Shown piece after piece: positions 36,001 to 47,080 of a stretch of 64,000 nucleotides of DNA. The stretch comes from Pedinophyceae sp. YPF-701 (taxonomy: Eukaryota > Chlorophyta > Pedinophyceae), in the NCBI GenBank assembly GCA_916048055.1, contig CAJZHL010000001.1:1860001-1924000 (forward strand), written 5' to 3'. Under the pieces are notes generated by a model, which worked only from the letters and a program-made list of their open reading frames with translations, was not told the DNA's origin and ran no database searches. Within the stretch, counting starts at the first letter, position 1. Each line of letters starts with the position of its first letter. The position numbers were made by a program, and so were the translations under genes.

Positions 36001-39000
36001 TTCGATCGGTCGCCGCCGACGGGCACCACGGCCGGTCGTCGCCGAGGACCTCCGTCCAAGGCGCATGAGCAAACAGGGCCTCCGCCGTGTGAGGGCCCCG
36101 CTCGCTGGCTACCGTGTCCACGATCCTGCTGGCCCAGGCCTCCGCCCACGGCTGCAGCGCGTCCGCATCGGCCCGCGGCTGCGTGTCCGAGATCGCTCCG
36201 TTGAGCCGCGACGCGACGAAGCCGCGGACATCCACGCAGTCAGCCGCGAGCTGCTGAGGGTCCCCACCCGCACTTGCCGCCCGTGCGTCTTCGCCCAGGA
36301 TGGCCTCGATCGTGGCGCCGTACAGCCCCGCCCGGCCGCGCCCCCACGCCGCGTCCGCCGCCTCGGCAGCGGTGTCGAGCTGTGCGTCTGAGTCTAGCAT
36401 CAGCCGGCGGTCGGCGCGCCACGCCGCACGCTGCACTGCGCCCAGCGCCGCCTTCACGACATCCGTGCGCGCCCTGGAACGCTCGGAATTCGACAGCGCC
36501 GCGGCGGCCCGAGGCAGGCACTTGCCCAGGGCGCTCGTGGCCGCGGACGCAACAGCGCCGCCCTGGCCAACGGCGTCCGCGAGTCCAGTCAGCGCGAACG
36601 GCAGGGCCTCGGCCGATACGAGCGCCTCCCCCTCGGAGCCCGCAAGCAGACCCAGCAGCTGCGCCGCCGCAGGCGACCCCCTGGCTTCCTTGGCCTCGCG
36701 CGCGCACGCACCGTCGAGCGCCGCGCACCGCCACACGCCGCCGTGCCCGCGCGCCACGGAGATACGCAGCACCGCGAGCAGCGCCTCCCTGTTCGCGGGC
36801 TCCGCCAGCACAGTGACCGCGCGGCTGACAGCGTCACCGTCCGCGGCGGCAAGGAGACCGACCAGGAGCGCGCCGTACCCCGAGCAGTCCGAGCCGCCCC
36901 TGGATCGCTCGACGATGGCACGGAGGACCTGGTCTGCCTCCGGGAGCTCGCAGGCAACCTCCCGCGACGCGGTCAGTCGCTCCAGCAGGCCCGCCGCCGC
37001 GTCTGACGCGGTGCCCGCCGCGACGGCCGGAGAGAGCTTGCCCAGCAGCGGGCGCAGGAGCGCAGCGCGCTGCTCGGTGCCGGCCTCCCTCGCGCACAGG
37101 CGGTCCACGAGCGTCGCGACCGCGTGCACGTCAGCGTTGTTGTCAGGCGACAGCGCCTCTGCCGCAGCGGCGCCCACGGCGGAGAGGAGCGCGCGCAGCG
37201 CTGCGCCGGTCGTGCGTGTCGCGACGCTCGCGAGGACCGTCACCGCGTACGGCGCGGTGTCGGGGTGCGTGGCGGCGGGCACCAGCTCGCCCACGATGAA
37301 AGACCGCAGCAGGCGCGCAGCCGCGGCCCCGTCCGCGCCGTCGCTGTGCGCACGCGACAGCTCCACCGCAGCGCAGTCCTCAAGCGCGCCCAACATGGCC
37401 TGCCGGGACGCACGTAGGGGGTCACTGCTCGCCCCCCGCCACATGGCGGTGCACATCTCTGCGGGGCACACCCAACACCGGGGGGACCTCAGCAAGGCAG
37501 CGCGCGGGGACGACTTCAGAAGCTCTGCGCGTACGCACGGCGTGTCGGCGGCGGGCGCGCTCACCTGCGATGCCCTCGCGTTCGGCGCCGACGACGCTCT
37601 CTGGCAGGAGCGAGAGCACGACGGCAGTGGCGGGCCCGCACGCGCCCGACGCGCCCCACCAGCTCGCGCGCAGGGCCGCGACGAGGCGGCCGCGCGCGGC
37701 CCCGCCCGCCGCCCCCGCGTGCGCCCACACCCCCGGGCGGTGTTTCAGGTACAACACCAACATGTCCAGCATCGCCGGGAGCGCCAGCGGCTCGCGCTCG
37801 CCGAGCGCCCCGAGGACGACGGGCGCCACGCAGGCCTCGACGCGGTCGAGCAGCGCCGGCGCCTGCGTCAGCGCGCGCAGCATCGCGTACATTGCGGCGC
37901 GGACGTTGGCGCTCGCGTCCGCCGCGTGCTTCGGGAGGAACTGCCGGGCCTCGAGCACGCCGACGATCTCCCCCGCGAGGTCGGCGCCCCCGTGCTCGAC
38001 GCGCGCGGACGCCGCGGCCAGCGCCCCGAGCGCCAGCAGCGCCTGGCTGTGGGCGCGCTCGCGGCGGTCGGCGAGGTCGTGCGGCTCCTCGCGGCGCGGG
38101 TCGCCGAGCGTGTTCGCGTCCGACGCCAGCACCGACGCGAGGTGCGCCACCACCGGGCCGCGGAACATCACCGCCGCGCTGTCCCGCTTGCTTCCCGGCA
38201 GGAACCCCTGCACAGCGCACACACGCACAGGGCAGGCACGGTCGGTCACGCAGGGGGCGCGAGGGCGGGGCGCCGCGCAGGGCGTCGCGCAGGGCGCCGC
38301 GGTGCGTACCTGGAGGCCCGCGGAGGCCGCCGCGGCGGTGTCTTTGTGGGGGTCCTGCTCAGCCATGAGCCAGGGGCCCAGGAGCTGGGGGAGCGCCGGG
38401 GCAGCGGCACGCCCCAGGGAGGTGGCCAGGTCCGTGGCGACGCCCACGGCCTCCAGTCTGCGCGCAGGGGTTCGTGCGGGCCCGTGGTGGGGAGCCGTGA
38501 CACACAGGAGTGGGCGAGGTCGTGCGCCTGGCAGACGCGGGCGCGCACGGAGCCCTCGCGGCGCGCGGAGGACCGCGCACCTGACCGAGCGGCTGTTGTC
38601 GAGGACGAGGCGCTTGAAGTGGTAGCACCACGGGAGGACGGCGACGCAGAGGGACGCCTGCGGCTTGGACGGAATGGCCGCCCGCAGCGCCTGCAGCGCC
38701 TTCCGGCGCGTCGCCTGGTCGGCCTTCGAGCATTGCTTGAAGTGCTGCGAGATGTCTCCGTCGAGCTCGCTGCTCAGCGGTGGCGCAGCGTCCGCCGACA
38801 CGCCCGGGCTGGGTGCCTGCGCTGGGCTCCTCTCCGCCCCGGGCACAGGGCTCTCCGCCGCGATCTCGACCCTCTGGGAGCCGGAAAACCTGCATCAACG
38901 TCATAAGCAGATGACAGAATGGGACCACGGCGCGGGGCGCGCCCCCCAACCCCCCACGGCCGTCCTTGCGGCAGTGCTGCTGAGGCGAGGAATCGCTGTC

Positions 39001-39322
39001 TGCCTGCCGCGCCATTCTGTCATTTCGAGCCAGCGACGATGATCAACCGGGCTCGGTCCTTCGTGCGCGCGCAGATGCATACATACCACGCGCGGCGCAG
39101 AGGCGTGCCCGGCTGGAAGGCTGAGCGCCTCTGCGCCCGCGCAGCGCCGCATACGGCCACGATGAGAGCGCTGCGCCGCGCTTTCGCGCGCAGAGTGGAG
39201 CGGAGACCTCACCCGCCGAACCCGAAGCCCGCGGCGCCCTTGTGGATCGTGCCAACCTTGGCTGCCGCTGCGGCACTGCTGGCCGAGCGCTCGCCCTTCG
39301 CCCTCCGATCCCCCTTCCCCAT
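33076..39322 (-). CDS. LTN1: Listerin-type E3 ubiquitin ligase (ribosome quality control)
   Basis: Ubiquitinates nascent chains stuck on 60S subunits together with NEMF/Rqc2. Six exons join in phase: 39322-39213, 38889-38581, 38457-38310, 38207-37565, 37458-33458 and 33369-33076, giving 1834 residues, close to animal Listerin. The N-terminus MGKGDRRAKGERSASS...AAGFGFGGFSGSQRV is the typical Listerin start. Long HEAT-like helical repeats follow (KALQALRAAIPSKPQ, AATQLA-like helices). Near the C-terminus is the RWD-like part (SLELCIKLPASWPLRHAEVE, then MELRKWVMGVAVFLRSHSG). The last 50 residues are the RING: EPCLICYSVVHP, SCQTCAQNFHAQCLYKWF and KSNCPHC. The 4-kb exon is unusual in this intron-rich region. 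The first intron is 323 bp. Confidence 0.93.
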
Positions 39323-39575
39323 CGCGCCAGCACGACCCAACACTGCCCCCGCAGGTCGCGCGCGCCGCGCATCAACGCACCACGGGCGGCCACGACAGTG
39401 TCGGACACACAGAGTCCCCCAGGGGTGTCGCTCGCAACGGCGCTCGCCCACGCGGGCCGCCGGCGAGCCCCGGCAGCGGCCCACATCAGCCAGAGAGCAT
39501 TTCACAGCAGTCCGGGGCGCGCGTCGCCCGCCGCGGCCACATCACGTGCCGCCAACTCCGCGGCACCCGGGCGGC

Positions 39576-41276
39576 TCACGCGGCCTGCGCGCCGCCGTCG
39601 GCGCTCCACCCGCCGTCGGAGCCGTCGGAGGTGGCGGCCCCGCTCGCGTAGGGCAGGAAGGCGGGCCGCGAGGTGAGTCCGAGTTCGTCGAAGAGCTCGA
39701 GGTCCTCGTTGCGGTCGTTGTTCTCCGTGGTGAGGAGCTTGTCGCCGTCGAAGATGGAGTTGGCGCCCGCGAGGAAGCAGAGGGCCTGGTCGCCCTTGGA
39801 GAGGCTCACGCGGCCGGCGCTGAGGCGCACGACGGTGCGCGGCATGACCACGCGCGCGGTGGCAATGCAGCGGACGAGGTCGAAGGCGGTGGGCGGGCGC
39901 TGGTTCTCGAGCGGCGTGCCCTTGATCGCCACGAGCGAGTTGATCGGCACGCTCTCCGGGTGCTCCGGCAGCGTCGCGAGCTGGTGCAGCAGCCCCACGC
40001 GGTCGTTGTCCTTCTCGCCGAGGCCGATGATGCCGCCCGCGCACACCGAGATGCCCGCGGACCGCACGTTCGAGAGCGTCTCGAGGCGGTCCTCGTACTT
40101 GCGCGTCGACGTGATCTTCGCGTAGTACTCCGGGGAGGTGTCCAGGTTGTGGTTGTACGCCGTCAGCCCGGCCTCGCGCAGCTGCTGCGCCTGCTCCGCC
40201 GTCAGCATCCCCAGCGTCGTGCACACCTCCATGCCCAGCCCGCGGATCTTCGTCACCATCTCCAGCACGCGCTGCCACTGCTTCGAGTTGTGCTCCGCAC
40301 CAATCTGCGACGGCCCGCGCCACGCCGCGCCCATGCAGAACCGCGTCGACCCCGCGTCGCGCGCCCGCACCGCCGCCTCGTACACCGAGTCCAGGTCCAT
40401 CAGCTTCGTCGCCTTCACGTCCGCCTCCTGCACGCCACGCAACCGCACCCGCGCACACGCACGTCAGGACCGGGCGCGCCGCGCGGGCCGCCGCAGCGAG
40501 CGAGGGCCGCGCCCGCGGCGTGCGGGGGCGCGGGGGGCGCGCCTTGTGGTGCGAGGACTGCGAGCAGTAGGAGCAGTTCTCGGGGCAGCCGCCCGTCTTG
40601 ATGGAGAGCAGGGTGCACCGCTGGACCATCGAGGGGTCGTTGTGCATGCGGTGGACCGACGCGGCCTTGTGGATGAGGTCGAACAGAGGCGTGTCGTACA
40701 CCTCCTGGACCTCGGAGCGCCTGCGTCGCGCGGCGGGGGGCGGCCTCGGCCGTGACGGAGCAGCGGGACAACAGGGCGGATGCTGCGGCCCGGCGCGCGC
40801 CCTGGCGCCCGACCGCCATCGCGGGCGGAAGCACCGCGGATGCTCCAGGGGCCCGCGCATCGCAGAGGTCGCTGCGGGGCTCGGGCACGGTGATTCTCCC
40901 ACATGCTGTCCCGAGGCAACGCCACGCGCGGCGGCGCTGTCGGGCTCGTAGAGGACGCCGCACGCGCACGATCGGGGACGGAACTGCGTCCCTCGTCGCG
41001 TTCGGGGCACGCGCGGTCGAATGTAGGTCGAGCACGTCGCTGCCGGGGGTGGATGTGGTGCGGCAGGAGGGCCCGGGGTGCCACTCACGTCCAGTCGGTG
41101 CGAATGGCGCCCAGCTCGCGCAGCCAGCGCGGCGAGGCGTCCTGCGAGTCCGAGCCCGCCGGCGCCGGCTGCGCGGCCCGCGATCCAGCGTTGGAGGAAA
41201 TCGACCGGACTTGCGGCGCCAGCAGCTGCGCCACCCCGCGGCGGGTCTGCGCCGCTGCCCTGCTCGCGACCGACAT
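39576..41276 (-). CDS. BIO2: Biotin synthase (BIO2/BioB), mitochondrial type
   Basis: Radical-SAM enzyme that inserts sulfur into dethiobiotin. Exons 41276-41089, 40720-40543 and 40427-39576 give 405 residues. Residues 1-45 (SVASRAAAQTRRGVAQLLAP) form an amphipathic mitochondrial presequence. The junction RTDW/TRSEVQEVYDTPLFDLIHKA matches the family. The radical-SAM cluster motif CxxxCxxC is in GGCPENCSYCSQSS. Later motifs are FCMGAAWRGP, GMEVCTTLGML, AYNHNLDTSPEYY, CAGGIIGLGE, PINSLVAIKGTPLE, RLSAGRVSL and FLAGANSIFDGDKLLTT. The last two carry the auxiliary [2Fe-2S] ligands, including the Arg of RLSAGR. Intron 2 starts with GC (GCGCGC): no GT lies near the required junction. The first intron is 368 bp. 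Head-to-head with the fatty-acid hydroxylase gene. Confidence 0.95.
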
Positions 41277-41740
41277 GACTGAAATGCTCTCTGCGACTCG
41301 CAAGTGCCGCCGCGCCGCGGCCCCGCGGGCGATCGGCCGCGCCGCCGGAGGCAGCGTGGGTGGAACTCACCGCTGTTGTACGGTCCGACCCGCCGAGGCC
41401 GTCGCCCGGCTCGCGAGGCCGCGCTGGGGCGGCGCGGCCGCAGTCGCACACTGGCACGGAGCCACGCGCGGTTGCTTCGGAGCACTGGGTTCGACGGCAG
41501 GCGCGCACATTGGCGAGGGAGGATCCAGCCGTGGCGTCGGGCGGGGTCGCTCGGGACGTGTGGGGAACAGAGGTGGCGGGGCGCGGGGGACGTTTCTGGC
41601 TCTAACTCTGACGTCTGCGGTGCTTCGTTTCGGTCTGTGTTCGCGCGTGGGCGACGGGGTGGGTCCTGCTCTGCGGGCGGGTCTGGAGGCGGCGAGGTCG
41701 GTCGTGGCGGGGTCCTGGGGGTTTTCACGGTGTGGGAGCA
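41277..41740. other. Intergenic divergent region BIO2/fatty-acid hydroxylase
   Basis: These 464 bp separate two opposing start codons. The stretch 41600-41740 is T-rich on the plus strand compared with its surroundings. No gene is seen; it is a candidate bidirectional promoter. Confidence 0.45.
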
Positions 41741-43215
41741 ATGCGGTTGTACGGTGATGGATTCTTGGCGGCATTCGCGCAGGTGAGTTGCGCAGGGCGG
41801 CGGGCGGCGCGACACACACCAGTGGTGCAGCAGCTCTGCTCGCGCGCGCCCTGGCGCCTCGCAGCGGCCCCCGCGCGTCGCCGCAGCGCGCTCGGTATCA
41901 CGGAACCTAGCCCGCCCTGCTGCAATCCCACCGGGAGTTCTCCTCGTGGCGCCCGGACCACCCAGCAGCGTGCGCGTCATCCCCTTGGTGCGCAGATCGC
42001 GGGCGTGTACTACGGCTCGTGTCTGCTGCTCGACCTCGCGGGGCACCTCTTCCCGGTCCAGGACGTGCAGCGCAGCCCGCAGCCCAAGGCCGGTGCGCCC
42101 CCCCCCCCCACCATGGCTGCACACCCCAGCCCCGCCCCCGGCGCGCCGCTCACGCCCGCCGCCAGGCACCCCCGTCCGACGCGCGTGCCCGCGCCGTGCT
42201 GCTGCGCAGACCGGCGGAGGGACGCCCTGCTGAGCCTGGGCGCGATCGCCGTCAAGGCCGGCGTGCTGACGGCTGTCGAGCGCCTCCAGGCCGCGGGCGT
42301 CACGCAGCTGTACGAGGGCCCCGTCACCGGCCTGTCCCAGCTCGCGTACCTCGCCCTCTCCGTGGTCGTCCTGGACTACCTCCACGACTCCTGGTTCTAC
42401 TGGACCCACTACTTCCTCCACTGGTGCGCCACGGCCCACGCGCCCGCGCGCCGCACCACGGCCCCCCCGCGCTCCCAGTGCAGCACCCAGCCCGTATGCA
42501 CCCCCCTCCCGCCGCTCGCAGGCGGCCCATGTACAAGCACGTGCACTACCTGCACCACCGGTCGCGGCGGCCGACGCCGTACACGGGGTACGCGTTCCAC
42601 CCCGTCGAGGGCGCGGTGGTGTTCGCGAACGAGATCCTGGTCGCGCTCCTGTTCCCGTTGCACGCGGGCCTGCACCGTGCGTACCACCTCTTCACGACCA
42701 TCATCCACACAGGTGAGCGCGCCGCCCCGGCGCAGCAGCACACTGCGCGCGGCGCGCGGGACGCCGGCGGGGTGCGTGCGCGCGTGTCGTGTGCTCACGG
42801 TCGCGGGCGTCGGCGTTGCGGCGCAGGCGGGCACTGCGGGTACGAGATCGCGCCCTTCATCCCGACGCTGGTGGGGCTCGCGACGCTCGGGACGCGCGCG
42901 CTGCTGGGGGCGGGCGGCAAGGCGGGCGCGGCGGGCGCGGCGGGCGCGGCGGGCGCGCAGCCGCGCACGAGCAAGTGGCTGAACACGGTGCAGCACCACG
43001 ACATGCACCACAGTCACCCGGGGGGGCACTTTTCGCTCTACTTCACGCACTGGGACCGGTGGGTCGGAACGCTGCACCCGAAGTACGACGCCATCGTGGG
43101 CGGGGGGGCGACGGGGGACGCCCGGGCCGACGCGGGGAAGACGGGGCCAGCAGCAGAGAGCCCGCGGCCGCGCAGGGCAGCAGCGGTCGCGGCGCGCGCC
43201 GCGTGGCGGACGTGA
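41741..43215 (+). CDS. Fatty-acid hydroxylase / sterol desaturase superfamily membrane protein
   Basis: Di-iron membrane oxidase of the ER. Five exons (41741-41782, 41996-42092, 42210-42423, 42522-42712, 42827-43215) give 310 residues. Membrane helices surround the histidine boxes: LHDSWFYWTHYFLHW, then MYKHVHYLHHRSRRPTPYTG, and late in the protein TVQHHDMHHSHPGGHFSLYF, which ends in FTHWDRWVGTLHPKYD. These match C-5 sterol desaturase, C-4 methyl oxidase and alkane or sphingolipid hydroxylases; the exact substrate cannot be told. A (GAA)n protein tract from a GCGGGCGCG repeat (about 42917-42960) lies between helices. The first coding exon is only 42 bp, but phase and a perfect GTGAGT donor support it. 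The C-terminal 35 residues are Ala/Arg-rich and probably unstructured. Confidence 0.87.
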
Positions 43216-43410
43216 GCCGGCGGCAGTGTGAGCGCCCGCTGTGCGTTGCTGCTGCGAGGGCCGCGGGCATGGGATGCAGACATGGACGTCGCGGCAGCGT
43301 GACGGGCCCCGGGCGAGCAGCCTGTCGCGCGGCACGCACAGCCATCGCGCGCACATGGCGCTGGAGCACGCACGCCGCTGCGCCCTCTCGGGCCCGCTCG
43401 GTCGAAGTGC

Positions 43411-43680
43411 GTGACTGACATGCCGTCGGGGTCGCAAAGCCGAACGGCTCAGAGCGATTCGTCAGAGTCTGACGGCGGCGGAACAGGTGCGCCAGTCCGG
43501 CGGCGACTCACACCGGCCGAGCAACTTAAATCCTTGTTTGAGTCAGACCGTGGCATTGCCAGTATGGTGAGACCTGAGACCAATGGTGTTAAAGAATCAG
43601 AGGCGTCCACGAGAGCATCCGGACCGGATCTCGCTGCCGCCACCGGCCGTGACCTATTCACGATCATCCAAACATGCTGA
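43411..43680 (+). CDS. Possible small protein, overlapping the next gene tail-to-tail
   Basis: Open frame of 89 residues, or 87 from the second ATG at 43420, with natural-looking mixed codons rather than GC-driven ones. The composition is Ser/Asp/Glu-rich, with a short helical segment TPAEQLKSLFESDRGIASM. It lies in a locally less GC-rich patch, and its last 17 bp overlap the 3' end of the minus-strand Lys/Ala-rich gene. No family is recognised. It could be a real small gene, the first exon of something degraded, or chance. Confidence 0.3.
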   Translation: MTDMPSGSQSRTAQSDSSESDGGGTGAPVRRRLTPAEQLKSLFESDRGIASMVRPETNGVKESEASTRASGPDLAAATGRDLFTIIQTC

Positions 43681-45816
43681 AAATGTTACCGATCGCGTCG
43701 CACGCCCCGGACATGTTGTCCGCAAACTCCGCCACAGACTCCGCCGCGCCCGCCATGTCGCTGAACATGTCCGACACGTCGCCAAGCCCCCCCGTGATGC
43801 CGTCGAGCAGGTCCGTCAGCTCCTGCGCGTTGTCCAGGAGATCTTGCGCGCTGCCCGCGAACTCGGACACGCTGGAAGCCAAGTCGTTGGCTGCGTTTAC
43901 GTAGTCCATGACCGACCCACCGCCGGCCAGGTCGCGGAACGCCGACAGCGAGTCGAACACGCCCTGCATCGACTCCATGACCCCCGTGAACGACTCCACG
44001 ACGTCGGTAGCGGAGCCCATGATGTCGCCGAAGCTCCCGAGCACGTCGCCCACGCCCCCGAGACCCTCCAGGCTCGACAGCGCATCCGACAGCCCCGACA
44101 GCCCGTCGACGACCCCCGTGGCGCCGCTGGCCATGCCCTGGATGCTGTCGGCCGCCGACATCAGGCTGTCCACGTTGCCGAGCGCACCCTGCAGCTGCTG
44201 AACGACGTCCGTCGGCAGGAGGCTCTGCAGGGCCGCAGACGGATCGGCCAGCCCGCTGAACGGCCCCAGCATGTTGTCCTGCATGACCGACGGGATGAGC
44301 TTCGTCGGGCCCGCGCCGGCGGAGATCGCCTCCAGCGCGGAGGACAGGTCGCTCATGCCTGGCAGCCCGGCGCCCTGCAGCGCCTCGACGACCTTCGCGC
44401 CGACGCCCTCCGCCATGTGCGACGAGAGCGCGTTGACGAGCTCGGCAGGCTGCAGCGCGTCGGTGATGCCCAACATCTTCATGTCCCTGCCGGGCAGCGC
44501 CCCCTTGAGGGTGGACACGACCGCGGATACGTCGGCCTGCGACAGGGCGCTGCTGACCCGCGAGGACACCAGGCCCGCCTTAAAGGAGCCGACGAAGGCG
44601 TTGCCGACGACCTGGTTGCTCTTGGCCAGTTCGCCGACCGCCTTGGCGACAGCGCCGCTGGGGGCGAGCATGATGGCCTCGCGGACGGCCGTGACGATGG
44701 CCTCGAGGGACGCCTTGCCGTACGTCCTCTTGCGCTGCTTCTGCTCCTTGGCGTCGGCCGCCGCCGCACCTCCATGCTCCGCGCCTCCTCCCAGTCCTTG
44801 TCGCCGAGCGCGCGGTTGCGCCTCAGGAAGCCCGCCAGGGCAATGACCTGCGCGGGCGTCGCGCACGCCCCCTCGCACAGCCAGTCGGGCGCGCTGCAGT
44901 GCTTCTTTGCAGCCTTTTTCAGCTTTTTGTAGAACCTGTCCACCTCGTCCAGCACCGCGTCGACGCCGGACCGCGCCTGCGAGACCTGCTTCTCCCGCTG
45001 CTTCTCCAGCTGCGACCGTTCCTTGGCCGTCATCTTCACGGGCACGTCGGACACGGCCGTGAACAGCTTGCGCACCGTCTCGATCGACTTCCCCGCCTTC
45101 TCCGGCAGCACCGCGCTGTCGACCATGGCCTGCGCCACCGCAAGCGTCGGCACCATGCTGCCAGCGAGGCAGTCGATGAGGTTCATGGGGATCTTGCTCG
45201 GCTTGGCGGCTCTCCGGAGGTCCTTCTGGATTCCCGCGAGGGCGTCCTGCGCCGCCTTGACGGCGCGAGCGCGCAGTGCCTCGTCGCGCAGCAGCTTGCG
45301 GGCTTCCTGGGTCTGCTGCTTGGCGCGCTTCTTGGCCTCGGCGGCCTCGCGGGCGGCCTTCGCCCGCGCGTCGCGCCGTGCCTGCGCCTCCGCCTTTCGG
45401 CGCTTGCGCTCGGCGGGCGTGTCGTCGGGGTCCTCGCCGTCCGACTCGAACTCCTTGTCGCCGTCGTCGGAGACGTCGTCGGGCGCTTCCTCGCTCGCGG
45501 CGTCCGAGGCCGCATCTTCCGTCTCGTCCGCAGCTGCAGCACGCGGCTCGCTCGTCTTCTCGGTCTTCTCCGCCGTGCCCGGGGAGGCATCAGCGTCGGC
45601 TTTGTTGCCTCCGACGGCCTTCTTCGCCCCGGTGGGCTCCTTGGCTTCGTTCGCTTTCTTGCCTCTCGCAGCTGTCTTCGTTTCGGCGGGCTCCTTCGCA
45701 ACGGCGGCCTTCTTCGCCCCGGCGGGTTCCTTCGCACCGGCGGCCCTCGTCGCCTGAATCTCAGCCGCTGCGCGTTTCCTTTGGTCCGCCTTCGATTCGT
45801 TCACCTTCTGCTGCAT
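43664..45816 (-). CDS. Lys/Ala-rich protein of unknown function, reading frame broken near 44780
   Basis: Not recognised. Starts MQQKVNESKADQRKRAAAE at 45816, directly before the 24-bp repeats. The N-terminal third is a low-complexity run of Lys/Ala/Glu/Pro repeats (AKEPAGAKKAAVAKEPAE), then an acidic patch (SDDGDKEFESDGEDPDD), then a coiled coil (AEAQARRDARAKAAREAAEA). A folded middle part follows (IPMNLIDCLAGSMVPTLAVA; HCSAPDWLCEGACATPAQVI). The C-terminal third is a string of short helices with repeated DxxxSFxDIMxSxxD-like patterns (GDVLGSFGDIMGSATDVVES, FTGVMESMQGVFDSL). At 44770-44800 the frame must shift by one to go from DWEEARSME to KQRKRTYGKASLEAIV. Either the sequence has an indel there or a 29- or 35-bp GT-AG intron exists. 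Otherwise intronless. Confidence 0.6.
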
Positions 45817-47080
45817 TGCACGCCAGCGATGACACGGACCAGGATCGCAGCGATGACACGGACCAGGATCGCGTCGATCGGCATGACGCCTCTGTTCGAC
45901 GAAGACTGCACACGTGTGCGTGTCGCCCACGGCGCATGTCTGCTCAGCACTGCATGACACGCCCAGAGGTGCACGTATCCCACCTTCGCGCCGGGCTGCA
46001 GGTCTTGCTGCGCCCCAGTCTGCGCTGCGGCCCGTTGGGCTTGCGCCGCCTGCGTCGCACGCGAGCGGGTGGCCACGGGGGCGATCAGCAGTCAGACCAG
46101 ATGAGTGCCACCTGGTCGACGTTCCCGCCTGGCTGCGGACTGTGCGAGAGGTGATCCAGGCGCACTCTGCTGGTGCACGCAGACCGTCTTGCGGCGTGCG
46201 CGGTCCATTTGCCGGTGTACGAAGGGCGGAAAATCAACGATACTGACGCTGCATGCCAGATCCCGACCCCCTGCCATGGCCAGGCTGCGGGCGGTAGCTC
46301 ATCGATACTCCCTCCGCACTTCGCTACTGAAGGTGGGTTCTACACAGGCAGGCGTTTGAAATAGGCCGAGCGCATTCGGCCTCGGAGAGCCGAAAAAGGA
46401 CTGTGGGCAGGCACATCGGCCGCGGAGCTCCATGACTTGTACGGCACCACGACTTGCATCTACCGACTCAGACAGCGTGATTCACCATCCATGTGTCCGT
46501 AAACGCGCGAAAACGCGAGATGTACGAGCCCATGCAGAGGCAGGCACGTTGGGGCAACTAGTTTGTCGCCCCACTTGCATCGAGGTCGAGGAAACCTCCT
46601 CTCGACGGGCGATGCAGATACTGACGCGAAGTGGTGTTTCGTACCCCGGCATCAATCGAAGCACCGCATCCCATCTTGAGAGGAAAATGCCTGGTTGGCA
46701 GCTAGGTCCGTGCGAGGCGCAGCTTGTGAACGCCAACCCTGCCTGCGCTGTCGCTCCAGTCAAACCGGCAGATGCTTGTGCCGCGTGCGCGCAGCCACGT
46801 CGGATGTAGGCCGCCCCGGCGGGGCTCAGCCCGGCTGGCCCATCGTGGGGGCGTGGCTGCCACGACCGTCACGTGACGGCGCTCCCCGGTGGGGGCCGAC
46901 GTTGACCCCGTCCGCTCCGATGCCGCGCAGTTGCGTCGGTGTCTGGAGTAGCTTTCCAGCCGCGGCATCGTGGCGACAGCCCTGCCGCGAGGAGGTGCAG
47001 GCGTAGCACAACGGACGAGCGTCGGCACAGTCGCGATCGCATCGCTTTCGCTCCGTGATTGAGGCCCCGGCACGGCAAGG
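45817..47080. other. Intergenic, divergent region with lower GC
   Basis: These 1264 bp lie between two opposing start codons. The part 46240-46720 is clearly less GC-rich than the rest of the window and carries only short frames without signatures (for example 46432-46809 plus). I see the 24-bp tandem repeat at its left end and nothing else. Confidence 0.45.
45825..45872. repeat. Perfect 24-bp direct tandem repeat
   Basis: Two identical adjacent 24-bp units (45825-45848 and 45849-45872, containing GATGACACGGACC) lie just upstream of the start codon of the Lys/Ala-rich gene. They therefore probably lie in its 5' UTR or core promoter. Confidence 0.9.

Noticed and set aside
38901-39015. Candidate Listerin start at 39015 (MARQADSDSSPQQ)
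   Set aside because: No donor gives the phase required by the next exon. The exon at 39213-39322 joins in phase and has the typical Listerin N-terminus.
43583-44932. Plus-strand 449-residue frame opposite the Lys/Ala-rich gene
   Set aside because: Arg/His/Leu/Val shadow composition; the opposite strand reads as ordered helical protein.
46432-46809. Plus-strand 125-residue frame in the low-GC intergenic part
   Set aside because: No domain, signal or neighbour evidence; comparable frames occur on the opposite strand.
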